Shown here: positions 44,227 to 52,319 of the stretch, one piece after another
How positions within the stretch are numbered: position 1 is the first letter of the stretch
Layout: each line of letters begins with the position of its first letter
DNA from: Marinomonas ostreistagni
GTDB lineage: Bacteria; Pseudomonadota; Gammaproteobacteria; Pseudomonadales; Marinomonadaceae
DNA: 64,000 bases
NCBI RefSeq assembly: GCF_016888445.1
Contig: NZ_JAFEKF010000002.1
Span: 186,001 to 250,000 of the forward strand
Reading direction: 5' to 3'
Made by a program: the position numbers and the translations under genes
Notes under the pieces: model-generated
What the model was told of the DNA's origin: nothing
The model's database searches: none
Seen by the model: the letters and a program-made list of their open reading frames with translations, nothing else

Positions 44227-45972
44227 TTAGCCTTTTGCACTCGGTTTTGGGCGGATAATCTTCAAACCAAAGGTCGTGATCTCGCCTTTTTCGATTTCTT
44301 TTACGGTGAGCTCGATTTCACCAAAACGGTAGCGGTCACCGACCACCACGCGGCGATGGAATTTCTCTAAAAAGAACTCTTTGACGGTGCAATCAAGGTA
44401 GCGTTCTTCCATGCGGAAGAAGTAGAAATACGCCAGATCGCGCAGTTTGGCATCGCTGTTGACCACAAAATCGCCGTAGAACTGGCTCATAGAGGTTTGC
44501 TGCAAACGCTGCCCTGAGGTGAAGTAACGACTCAATTCGATGTCTTCGGCCACTTGCGAGAAGAATGCGGCTTTGTCGTTGGCTTGCAGGGCTTGGTCAA
44601 ACTCCACCATCAGCTCACCGCCGCGCATCACGCCCATGGGCCTTGAGTACGGCGTAGACGGCATGGATTCTACCGAACAGCCGACCAGATCGCTGTCTGC
44701 AGGCACGTTAAAAATCAGGATATGGCGATTGTGGAAGTCGTCAAACGACAAGCTGTAAGTGTTGGGTGTCGCAGCTTTGTCGGGCAGCTCTACTTTGAGC
44801 CAACGTGCCACTTTAGGGATGGTCCAACCCTGCAGCACCAATGACATAATCACCACGAAAAAGACCAGGTGGAAGTAGGTGTTGGTTTGCTCAAGCCCAG
44901 ACAGTGACGGATACATGGCCAAAATGATCGGTACGGCGCCACGCAGACCACACCAACTGATAAACACCTGCTCGCGCCACGGGAAGTGAAATGGCAGTAA
45001 AGACAGCAACACCGCAATTGGACGGGCGACGAAGATCAGCGCGAAGCCTATGGCGATGGCGGGCAAAATCACCGTGACCAGCTGGCTGGGTGAGACCAGC
45101 AGGCCCAGCATCAAGAACATACCGATTTGGCTCAGCCACGCCATGCCGTCATGGAAGCGGTGTACGTCTTTTTTGTAGGGCATATTGACCGAGTTACCCA
45201 GTACCACACCGACGATGTAAATCGCCAAGAAGCCACTGCCGCCGAGTAAGTTGGTGATACCAAAGACACTTAAGCCAGTGGTCATGATCAATAATGGGTA
45301 CAGTGAGCTGGCAAGCTTGAGTCGTGGTAATACTTTTGTCAGCAAGTAACCGATACCAGCGCCTATGGCTAAGCCAAGCCCCATTTGCTGAACGAAGTGC
45401 AGCAGCATGCCCCAACCTAGCTCTTTGTCTTGGCTGCCAATCAATTGCACCATGGTAATGGTTAAGAAGATTGCCATCGGGTCGTTGGCACCGGATTCGA
45501 CTTCAAGTGTTGCCCCCGTACGCTCTTTTAAGCGCAGTCCGGCGTTACGGATCAAACCAAATACTGCGGCGGCATCGGTAGAGCCGATGATAGCGCCGAT
45601 CAGCAAGCTTTCTTGCCATGGTAGCCCGATGATCCAATACACGGCTGCGCCAGTAATGCCTGCGGTGACTAAGACGCCGACCGTCGCTAGCATAAAGGCA
45701 GGTTTTAAGCTGATGGCAAAGGATTCGCGCCGGGTACCAAGACCGCCGTCGAGAAGGATGGTGGCGAGCGCGAGGTTTCCGAATAAAAAGGCTAAACCGG
45801 AGTTATCAAACTCAATGCCGCCGATTCCGTCTTCGCCGGCAAGCATGCCGACCACAAGGAAGACCAGCAGGAGTGGTGCGCCCAAGCGGCGCGATAAGAC
45901 ACTGGCAAGGATGCTAAACAGCGCTAAGGCACCCGCCAAAAAAATGTACTGGCTTGAGATTTCAATGGTCAT
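44227..45972 (-). CDS. K+/H+ antiporter, NhaP2/CvrA type
   Basis: Inner-membrane antiporter of 581 aa. Residues 1-390 form the CPA1 transport domain with about twelve helices, including the ion-site region GSTDAAAVFGLIRNAGLRL near 128 and VESGANDPMAIFL near 156. Residues about 400-575 form two cytoplasmic regulatory parts (a TrkA-C-like domain and a CorC/HlyC-like C-terminal domain), as in NhaP2/CvrA. It would control cytoplasmic potassium and pH during osmotic change, which fits a marine lifestyle. Confidence 0.92.
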   Translation of the reverse strand: MTIEISSQYIFLAGALALFSILASVLSRRLGAPLLLVFLVVGMLAGEDGIGGIEFDNSGLAFLFGNLALATILLDGGLGTRRESFAISLKPAFMLATVGVLVTAGITGAAVYWIIGLPWQESLLIGAIIGSTDAAAVFGLIRNAGLRLKERTGATLEVESGANDPMAIFLTITMVQLIGSQDKELGWGMLLHFVQQMGLGLAIGAGIGYLLTKVLPRLKLASSLYPLLIMTTGLSVFGITNLLGGSGFLAIYIVGVVLGNSVNMPYKKDVHRFHDGMAWLSQIGMFLMLGLLVSPSQLVTVILPAIAIGFALIFVARPIAVLLSLLPFHFPWREQVFISWCGLRGAVPIILAMYPSLSGLEQTNTYFHLVFFVVIMSLVLQGWTIPKVARWLKVELPDKAATPNTYSLSFDDFHNRHILIFNVPADSDLVGCSVESMPSTPYSRPMGVMRGGELMVEFDQALQANDKAAFFSQVAEDIELSRYFTSGQRLQQTSMSQFYGDFVVNSDAKLRDLAYFYFFRMEERYLDCTVKEFFLEKFHRRVVVGDRYRFGEIELTVKEIEKGEITTFGLKIIRPKPSAKG

Positions 45973-46115
45973 AGGCGTTCTATCCGTAATTGTTAAGCTT
46001 TAACCATCAAAGGACGAGCGGTTAACAGATGGAACGTATCAGTGTATGGCAACTTGATGAGCCTGCAAAGGGCGAGACAAAGCAATTGCCCGAATTTCCA
46101 CAAAGCCCTAAAAAG

Positions 46116-46143
46116 ACCCACTGACAAGCGGCGCCAGTGGGTA
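46116..46143 (-). terminator. Terminator of the choline-sulfate operon
   Basis: ACCCACTG with CAGTGGGT; the preceding A run on the plus strand supplies the U tract on the minus strand, 33 bases after the binding-protein gene. Confidence 0.7.
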
Positions 46144-46175
46144 TAAGTAGGTGTTGTATGCTCTTTTGTGTGAGC

Positions 46176-47114
46176 CTACAGCCCCAGCTCGCTTTTTACA
46201 GCGGCTAAGCCTGGTTGGCCCGAGGTCGTGGTAACACCTTCTAGCCAGTTATCTAACACATCTGGATTGTCTTGCAGCCATTTGCTGGCGGCTTCGTTGG
46301 CGCTCATGCCTTCATCGGTCATGGCGATGACGGTGTTTTCCATATCCAGCGTGAAGGCCATGTTTTCTAGTAGTTGGGTGACGTTGCCACAGTCGCTGGC
46401 ATAGCCTTTACGGGTGACGGTTTGGATCGTGGCGCCGCCATAATTTGGGCCAAAGTAGTCATCGCCGCCGGACAAATATTTAAGATCGAAGTTAACGTTC
46501 ATTGGGTGCGGCTCCCACGCGAGGAAGACAATTGCCTTTTCACGTTTAACCGCACGCGCTACTTGCGCCAACATGGCTTGTTCGCCGGATTCCACCACAC
46601 GCCACTCACCAAGGCCAAAGTCGTTTTTATCGATCATATCCATCAGGTTTTGATTAGCCGGAGAGCCCGCGCCAATACCGTAGATGCGCTCGCCAAACTC
46701 GCGCGCGTGCGCTTGCAGGTCACTAAAATCTTGGATGCCTTGATCGTACATGTACTCCGGCACGGCAAGGGTGAATTTCACTCCTTCTAAATTGGTGCGG
46801 ATCACATCAAGGTTGTCTTGATATTGCTCGATAAACGCGGTTTGCGCGGGCATCCAGTTGCCTAAGAAGACATCAATCTGACCATTTTTGAGGCTTTCGA
46901 AACCAATGGGCACCGCCAATAATTTGATGTCTGTCTCATAGCCGAGGGCTTCGAGTACGGTCGTCGCTAAGCCATTGGTGGCGCCGATGTCGGTCCAGCC
47001 TGGGTCGGTCAGCGTGACCGTTTGGCATTGTTCGGGGACGGCGGCCAGTGCGCCGCTAGCAGAGACAGAGATCAGGGTGGCAAGCAGAGTATGAGTCGGG
47101 CTCAGTGGTTTCAT
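46176..47114 (-). CDS. Choline/betaine-type ABC substrate-binding protein (ChoX-like)
   Basis: Periplasmic binding protein of 312 aa with a signal peptide (about residues 1-24, ending GALAA). It belongs to the OpuAC/ChoX class: LTDPGWTDIGATNGLATTVL near residue 36, GNWMPAQ near residue 83 and WEPHPMN near 201 supply the aromatic cage for a quaternary amine. GAGGAA before the ATG at 47114 fixes the start and rejects a 53-residue extension. It follows betC on the same strand. No ATP-binding or permease gene is adjacent, so the rest of the transporter is elsewhere. Confidence 0.88.
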   Translation of the reverse strand: MKPLSPTHTLLATLISVSASGALAAVPEQCQTVTLTDPGWTDIGATNGLATTVLEALGYETDIKLLAVPIGFESLKNGQIDVFLGNWMPAQTAFIEQYQDNLDVIRTNLEGVKFTLAVPEYMYDQGIQDFSDLQAHAREFGERIYGIGAGSPANQNLMDMIDKNDFGLGEWRVVESGEQAMLAQVARAVKREKAIVFLAWEPHPMNVNFDLKYLSGGDDYFGPNYGGATIQTVTRKGYASDCGNVTQLLENMAFTLDMENTVIAMTDEGMSANEAASKWLQDNPDVLDNWLEGVTTTSGQPGLAAVKSELGL

Positions 47115-47194
47115 GAATCGGTTCCTCAGTGATGTTATGTTGTTATGTTTACATGGAGCGTTCTTATCTTTTTGGTTGATTTCTATACAAACTA

Positions 47195-47217
47195 TGACGC
47201 GCCCATAGGGCGCGTCA
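47195..47217 (-). other. Intercistronic hairpin between betC and choX-like gene
   Basis: TGACGCGCCC with GGGCGCGTCA around a three-base loop, in the gap after betC. It has no clear U tract on the minus strand, so it may protect or process the message rather than end it. Confidence 0.55.
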
Positions 47218-47223
47218 AATGCT

Positions 47224-48750
47224 TTAGTGAACTTTTGGGTAACGGGATTTGGCTTCGAGGTCATCCAAATCAATGTGATTACGCATGTACATTTCGGTCG
47301 CTGGGAAGTACGGCTGGTGATCCCAAGCGATGTTGGTCTCGCCCTCGCCCACTGCGCGCACGATCAAACGACGACGGCGCTGACTGATCTTCACGGCTTC
47401 GGTAATGGCCTCAGAATCCCAACGTTGCAGCGCCTCGTCGCGGAAAGCTTGTACGACGTTGGCGTAGGCTTCATCGTTGGCTAAGTTGTTCAGCTCTAAC
47501 GGGTCTTTCTCAAGGTCGTACAGCTGGTCTGGGTCAATATGACAGTGCACGTATTTGTATTGGCCACGGCGAATCATAAACAGTGGCGCGATCGCCCCTT
47601 CGCCACAGTATTCGCCAATCACTTCATCGTGTCCGCCCGCTTTGCCTTCTATGTGTGGCGTGAGTGTGCGGCCATCGATAGGCATCGCATATTCCATGCC
47701 TTCGCCGCCGGTGGCCCAGTCGACAAACGTCGGCAGCAAGTCCATGGTGGAGACTGACTCTTTCACACGTTTCGGCTGGAAGCGATCCGGTGCAGAGACG
47801 ATCAATGGCACGCGCGCTGAGCCTTCGAAGTATGACATTTTGAACCATAGGTTACGCTCGCCCAGCATGTCGCCATGGTCGCCGGAGAAGACAATGATGG
47901 TGTCTTCATCTAGGTTACAGTCTTTTAGGGCTTTTAGTAGGCGCCCTACTTGATCATCGACGTAGCTGCAGGCGCCGTAGTAAGCGTGGCGCGCGTTGCG
48001 AATGTCTTCATCAGTAATCTCTTGATCGTAGTAAGCAAACACATCCTGCAGACGGCGCGAATGCGGATCTTGCTCTTCTTCTGGAATACGAATCTTCGGC
48101 AGATCGATTTCATCGTGATCGTAGCGATCCCAGTATTCTTGCGTAATCGCGTAAGGGTCGTGTGGGTGTGTCATCGACACGGTCAGACAAAACGGCTGCT
48201 CTTTTTTGCTGCGTGCGTAGTCGTATAGGTAACGCTCGGCGTGGAACACGACCTCGTCGTCAAAATCGAGCTGGTTACTGCGCACGCAAGTGCCCGCTTC
48301 TAGCACAGAGCCCATGTTGTGATACCAAGTTGGGCGCGTGTCTGGGTCGTCCCAGTTGGGGAACCAGCCGTAGTCGGCCGGGTAAATATCGGTGGTTAAG
48401 CGGTGCTCAAAACCGTGTAGCTGATCGGGGCCACAGAAGTGCATTTTGCCAGACAGCGCGGTTTTGTAGCCTTGGGTACGTAGGTAGTAAGGGAACGTCG
48501 GGATATCCGCTGGGAAGTCCGCGGCATTGTCCCATGCGCCGATACGAGTCGGCAGTTGCCCTGTCATCAGTACATAGCGTGATGGCGCACACAGAGGGCT
48601 GTTGGTATAAGCCGAGTCAAACACCACGCCGCGCTCAGCTAAGCCAGCAAGGTTTGGCACTTTGGCGGTTTTGCCGCCGTAAAACGGCAGTGCCGAAGCG
48701 GCCATTTGGTCCGCCATGATGAAAAGAATATTAGGTTTTTTGTGCGCCAT
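47224..48750 (-). CDS. betC: Choline-sulfatase
   Basis: Hydrolyses choline-O-sulfate to choline and sulfate, feeding glycine betaine synthesis. It has 508 aa, the usual length. The sulfatase formylglycine signature CAPSR is in NSPLCAPSRYVLMTGQLPTR near residue 55. N-terminal metal ligands are in ILFIMADQMA (with the DQ pair), and the late metal site is VFSGDHGDMLGERNLWFK near residue 290. The C-terminal tail rich in Arg and aromatic residues is typical of BetC. It is upstream of the ChoX-like gene and divergent from its LysR regulator. Confidence 0.95.
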   Translation of the reverse strand: MAHKKPNILFIMADQMAASALPFYGGKTAKVPNLAGLAERGVVFDSAYTNSPLCAPSRYVLMTGQLPTRIGAWDNAADFPADIPTFPYYLRTQGYKTALSGKMHFCGPDQLHGFEHRLTTDIYPADYGWFPNWDDPDTRPTWYHNMGSVLEAGTCVRSNQLDFDDEVVFHAERYLYDYARSKKEQPFCLTVSMTHPHDPYAITQEYWDRYDHDEIDLPKIRIPEEEQDPHSRRLQDVFAYYDQEITDEDIRNARHAYYGACSYVDDQVGRLLKALKDCNLDEDTIIVFSGDHGDMLGERNLWFKMSYFEGSARVPLIVSAPDRFQPKRVKESVSTMDLLPTFVDWATGGEGMEYAMPIDGRTLTPHIEGKAGGHDEVIGEYCGEGAIAPLFMIRRGQYKYVHCHIDPDQLYDLEKDPLELNNLANDEAYANVVQAFRDEALQRWDSEAITEAVKISQRRRRLIVRAVGEGETNIAWDHQPYFPATEMYMRNHIDLDDLEAKSRYPKVH

Positions 48751-48795
48751 GCTCGATTACTCCAGATGCGTTTATAAATAAGCTTGATTAATACT

Positions 48796-48811
48796 ACTTC
48801 AGCGCTGAAGT
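48796..48811. promoter_or_regulatory. Operator between betC and its LysR regulator
   Basis: ACTTCAGCGCTGAAGT is a perfect 16-bp palindrome 46 bases upstream of betC and 79 bases before the LysR gene, a good candidate for the regulator's binding site. Confidence 0.6.
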
Positions 48812-48889
48812 CCTTATGTGTTATAGATTGAAGGGAAATCTTAATGCTGTAAACTGACTAAAAATTTATGAGTAAGATAAGGTGAGCTT

Positions 48890-49789
48890 ATGTTAAACGA
48901 TGGCGATATGCCGCCGCTGCAGATGTTGGTAGTGTTTGAGTCTTCGGCGCGACATCTAAGCTTTACCGGCGCGGCGCGCGAGCTGGGCACGACACAGCCG
49001 GCGATCAGTCAGCAGGTCAAAGCGCTGGAGGCGTTTTTAGGGGTGATGCTGTTTCGCCGTGTCTATCGCGGCGTGGAGCTGACCGATGAAGGTCACATCT
49101 TGCTGAAAACCACTCAATCCAGTTTCAGTGAGATTCGTAAAACCATCAGTTTTATTCGTAATAAACGTGACACGCCGCGCCTCAATGTGGCGACCGATTT
49201 TGCCTTTGCCGCCTACTGGCTGATGCCGCGGTTACCTGAGTTTCGTAGGCTGTACCCCAATGTCGAAATTCGTTTGCATACGTCACAATCCAATGCCGAT
49301 GTGGCGCTGCAAGATATTGATTTGGCGATTGTTTTCAGTGATGGCGTGCACAAGGGCTTAGTCACGGAAAAGCTGTTTGAAGAAGAGGTATTTCCGGTCT
49401 GCAGTCCGCGATTATTAGCGGAATATGGCCCCTTTGCCACGCTCGAAGATTTGACCCAAGCGCCGCTGCTAAAACTGCATGCCCAGCCGGATGAAAAATG
49501 GATGGTTTGGGAACGTTTGTTTGCCCAGCATAATGCGGCGTGGTCACCGGCTCAGACCATGATGGAGTTTGATAATTACACGCTGTTGGTGCAAGCAGCC
49601 ATTGCCGGACAAGGTGTGGCATTAGGCTGGAGTGCGCTATTAGACGACATGCTAAACAATCAGTTATTAGTGGCGTTTCCTGAGTTTAAAACCCAATCTT
49701 CTAATGGCTACTTCTCTGCTGTTCCGCCCGCTAAAGTCGAGGATTTGACGGTGCAGTTATTCAAAGAGTGGCTCCATCAGCTGTGCTAA
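48890..49789 (+). CDS. LysR-type regulator of choline-sulfate use
   Basis: Regulator of 299 aa of the GcvA-like branch. The winged helix lies at about residues 8-66 (VFESSARHLSFTGAARELGT, then TQPAISQQVKALE) and the effector domain at about 95-295. LysR genes divergent from betC are annotated as choline-sulfate utilisation regulators in several proteobacteria, so the position supports that role. It probably activates betC and the ChoX-like gene with choline sulfate or choline as effector; this is inferred. Confidence 0.88.
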   Translation: MLNDGDMPPLQMLVVFESSARHLSFTGAARELGTTQPAISQQVKALEAFLGVMLFRRVYRGVELTDEGHILLKTTQSSFSEIRKTISFIRNKRDTPRLNVATDFAFAAYWLMPRLPEFRRLYPNVEIRLHTSQSNADVALQDIDLAIVFSDGVHKGLVTEKLFEEEVFPVCSPRLLAEYGPFATLEDLTQAPLLKLHAQPDEKWMVWERLFAQHNAAWSPAQTMMEFDNYTLLVQAAIAGQGVALGWSALLDDMLNNQLLVAFPEFKTQSSNGYFSAVPPAKVEDLTVQLFKEWLHQLC

Positions 49790-49848
49790 TCGAATCAATG
49801 CCTAGAAAGTGATCAACATTTTTACTCCAGGGATAGACAAACGCAAAT

Positions 49849-49867
49849 GATAATGATTATTATTGTT
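49849..49867 (+). promoter_or_regulatory. Fur-like box upstream of the Ni-SOD operon
   Basis: GATAATGATTATTATTGTT agrees with the 19-base Fur consensus at 15 positions. It lies 29 bases before the first gene of the operon, so iron-dependent repression of the nickel enzyme genes is suggested. Confidence 0.65.
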
Positions 49868-49896
49868 TGGCATTTTCATTCTTGGAGGGGCATCCA

Positions 49897-50313
49897 ATGG
49901 AAAACTGGAAACACGTCATCGTCGCCGGCAATCACGCTTTTAGCGCCGGTCAAAATCAGCAAGCACTTGAGCATTACCAACAAGCCTCAGCGTGCGCACG
50001 CGAATACTTAGGACAATGGTTTGATACCAAAGCCGCGGTGATGGCGCTGGTGGTCAGTGATTTGAATCTCGCTGAAACCCAGTGCCGCTTAGAGCAATTC
50101 TCCGACGCGATCGACACGTACAGTACCTTGAGCTTGGATCTGCGCCGTTTTCAATGTCGTTTCCCACAAAGCAACCCCATCGTCGGTTATGTGGCGCAGG
50201 CGCTGACGCGTGTTAAGCAAGAGTTTTTAACGCTGACCAAAACCTATGCTTACGACATTTTAGACGTGCCGCCACAACCTGCCGCTGCGCCACAGGCGTC
50301 CGGTGCCTCCTAA
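49897..50313 (+). CDS. TPR-like helical protein of the Ni-SOD operon
   Basis: A 138-aa all-helical protein. HVIVAGNHAFSAGQNQQALE and a second helix pair around FSDAIDTYSTLSLDLRRFQ look like tetratricopeptide units. A Pro/Ala-rich tail closes it. GGAGGGGC before the ATG at 49897 fixes the start. I do not recognise the family. Being the first gene of a four-gene run with sodN and sodX, it may help assemble or localise the enzyme; that is inference. Confidence 0.72.
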   Translation: MENWKHVIVAGNHAFSAGQNQQALEHYQQASACAREYLGQWFDTKAAVMALVVSDLNLAETQCRLEQFSDAIDTYSTLSLDLRRFQCRFPQSNPIVGYVAQALTRVKQEFLTLTKTYAYDILDVPPQPAAAPQASGAS

Positions 50314-50350
50314 TGTACCCACTCATTCATAGTCTAAAGGAGTCTTTGTT

Positions 50351-50551
50351 ATGTTAACGCGTGTTTTCACTAGCGCCGTTGCGCTGACGGCCACCAGTGC
50401 TGCGCTGGCCCATCCTGGCCACGATCACTCCCATTGGAGCAGCCCTGCCGTGCATGCTTTATTTTTCATTGGCATTGCTGTCGTGCTCGGTGCTGCCGCT
50501 TGGCAAATTCGTAAACAAATCAAAGCGAAGCGAGATCAAGGAGAATCCTAA
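50351..50551 (+). CDS. Small His-rich membrane protein of the Ni-SOD operon
   Basis: A 66-aa protein with a signal-like start (residues 1-20, ending AALA), then HPGHDHSHW, a metal-binding-like cluster of four histidines and one aspartate. A single helix follows (about residues 33-50) and a basic tail. After processing, the His cluster would lie at the periplasmic N-terminus. Its stop shares one base with the sodN start (TAATG). A role in nickel handling is plausible but unproven. Confidence 0.75.
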   Translation: MLTRVFTSAVALTATSAALAHPGHDHSHWSSPAVHALFFIGIAVVLGAAAWQIRKQIKAKRDQGES

Positions 50552-51054
50552 TGTTACACGGTATGTTAAGTAAACTAGATCGCCTGCTGACGCTGGAGCA
50601 AGCGTCTGCCCATTGTGATATTCCCTGTAAAATTTACGATCCTTACATGGCGCAATATTCGGCGTTAAGCGTCTTGCGGATGATGGATTTGATCGCCGAA
50701 CTAAGCGCGAAAGAGTCACTAAGCATCGCCGATCACGCCCAATTAGCACGTGTCGTGGCAGAGAAAGAAACCCACGCTGAAAAAGCCAAGCATGAAGTGC
50801 GAGTGATCTGGGGCGACTATTTTAAACAGCCGCAATTTGAGCAATACCCAGACATCAGCGATCTTGTACATCGCATCATGTTGGCAGGCTCTGCGTGCAA
50901 GCAAGGCATCGAACGCGATAAAGCCGAAAACTTTATAAGCCTAATCAATGAATTTGCGGCAGCCTTTTGGACCACAAAAGGCATCGAAACGTACACGGCT
51001 ACCGCGCCGTTCCCACCTTCAGTTCCTGTGGTATATGCCAAATTGGGTGATTAA
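50551..51054 (+). CDS. sodN: Nickel superoxide dismutase
   Basis: Converts superoxide to O2 and peroxide with nickel. The 167-aa precursor has a leader to residue 20, followed by the nickel hook HCDIPCKIYDP. After cleavage the histidine becomes residue 1, and Cys2 and Cys6 are the thiolate ligands. The rest is a four-helix bundle as in other Ni-SODs. The hook has IPCKI where LPCGV is usual, so it is a slightly unusual variant. An AGGAG site precedes the ATG. The downstream protease gene overlaps by one base. Confidence 0.95.
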   Translation: MLHGMLSKLDRLLTLEQASAHCDIPCKIYDPYMAQYSALSVLRMMDLIAELSAKESLSIADHAQLARVVAEKETHAEKAKHEVRVIWGDYFKQPQFEQYPDISDLVHRIMLAGSACKQGIERDKAENFISLINEFAAAFWTTKGIETYTATAPFPPSVPVVYAKLGD

Positions 51055-51353
51055 TGCGCCTTAATTGGTGGCCGCTACGCTGCTTTCGCGTACACGGGGA
51101 CAGCATGTCCCCGACCCTGCATCACGGTGATTATGTCATCACCCGCACCTGCTTACTCAACCTGCATGCGGGAGATGTCGTCGTGGTGCAGCACCCGCAA
51201 TTCGACATCATTATTAAACGTATCGCCGCGATCCTACCCCATGGTTTGACGCTCCAAGGAGACAATTTGGCGGCGTCGACCTCCAGCGAGCGCATGGGCT
51301 TGGTAAGTCACGCTCGCGTCCTTGGCAAGGTTATAAAGTGCGTTTCAACCTAA
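51054..51353 (+). CDS. sodX: Ni-SOD maturation protease
   Basis: Signal-peptidase-like protease of 99 aa that removes the SodN leader. The catalytic serine lies in VHGDSMSPTLHHGDYV (residues 13-28) and the general-base lysine in DIIIKRIAAI near residue 55; the third box LQGDNLAASTSSERMGLV is also present. The hydrophobic anchor of true signal peptidases is missing, as expected for SodX. It is translationally coupled to sodN (TAATG). Confidence 0.92.
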   Translation: MRLNWWPLRCFRVHGDSMSPTLHHGDYVITRTCLLNLHAGDVVVVQHPQFDIIIKRIAAILPHGLTLQGDNLAASTSSERMGLVSHARVLGKVIKCVST

Positions 51354-51370
51354 GTGTCGTAACGCTCAGC

Positions 51371-52144
51371 TTAGGCGCAGGCCCTAGCTCGGCTGCTGCG
51401 GCCTAGTATCTGCTGGATGTAGGGCTTCACTTCGGCGACGGTGGTGCAGTGGTTCGGAATCGAGACACTGCGGTAGCCGTCGCTTTGGAAGGCTCGATCA
51501 ACTTCTAGCAAGAGGCCGGTTTCGTTGTCGTTATCGACGAAGGTAGCTTCGATCTCTTGAATACCTAGCCAAGAGCGGCTCTCAGGTTTGAACTCATACT
51601 CTTGGTAGCATGGCAGATGCGAGATGAAGTCGGGGGTTTGAGCGCGTCCGACTTCGATGTCTGACTTGAATAAACGATAGCCGCTTTGGTTAAGGCATTT
51701 GAGTACTGCCAGTTGCGTGGCTCTTGGCAGAATGACCAATGGCTCTTGGTCAGAACCATCTAATCCGTATTTGATGTCTAGCCCTGTCTGGAGCCAAACG
51801 TTGGCGATCTGCTCGCCCATGAGTTCGGTGGCAGGGATTTCGGTATGTAGCGTTAGGGTGAACGTTTTTGTCAGGGTTTCGCCCGCTTGCACTGTGATGT
51901 TTAATTCTTGCCACCATTCTTGTAACACCACGTTTTTGACGAACTCGTGCTTGCCATCATGAGTTTGCGCATGAGCGCCAGTCATAATGGCAAAGGCCAA
52001 TCCTTGGACTTCTTGCGCGACCTCGCCACCTTGGATGGTGACTTCTAGTTCGAACGGTTCACCCGCTTGTAACGTGGGTGAAAGCATGACTGCCTCGACT
52101 GTGGCGTTACCAATACCGGCGCTGGCTAATAGCTTTTTAAACAT
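51371..52144 (-). CDS. Spo0M-family (arrestin-like) protein
   Basis: A 257-aa cytosolic beta-sandwich protein. It opens MFKKLLASAGIGNATVEAVM and has the AGEPFELEVTIQGGEVAQEV stretch typical of Spo0M relatives, which adopt an arrestin-like fold; a C-terminal part resembles the later Spo0M region. In non-sporulating bacteria the role is unknown. AGGAGG before the ATG at 52144 decides the start. It converges on the Ni-SOD operon, 17 bases apart. Confidence 0.85.
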   Translation of the reverse strand: MFKKLLASAGIGNATVEAVMLSPTLQAGEPFELEVTIQGGEVAQEVQGLAFAIMTGAHAQTHDGKHEFVKNVVLQEWWQELNITVQAGETLTKTFTLTLHTEIPATELMGEQIANVWLQTGLDIKYGLDGSDQEPLVILPRATQLAVLKCLNQSGYRLFKSDIEVGRAQTPDFISHLPCYQEYEFKPESRSWLGIQEIEATFVDNDNETGLLLEVDRAFQSDGYRSVSIPNHCTTVAEVKPYIQQILGRSSRARACA

Positions 52145-52319
52145 AATCAAATCCTCCTAACGGCTACATCGTCCATTCAAAGTAGCATCGCTTAGAAGCA
52201 TGCGACTACACAGCACAATGCCAACAATATGGTTGTTTAGGTTAGGGCTTTGACAATGCTATGACGTAAGCTAGCAATGCGCTTATCTGGCTCAAAAATA
52301 GCGCACGTTCTATGCACGC

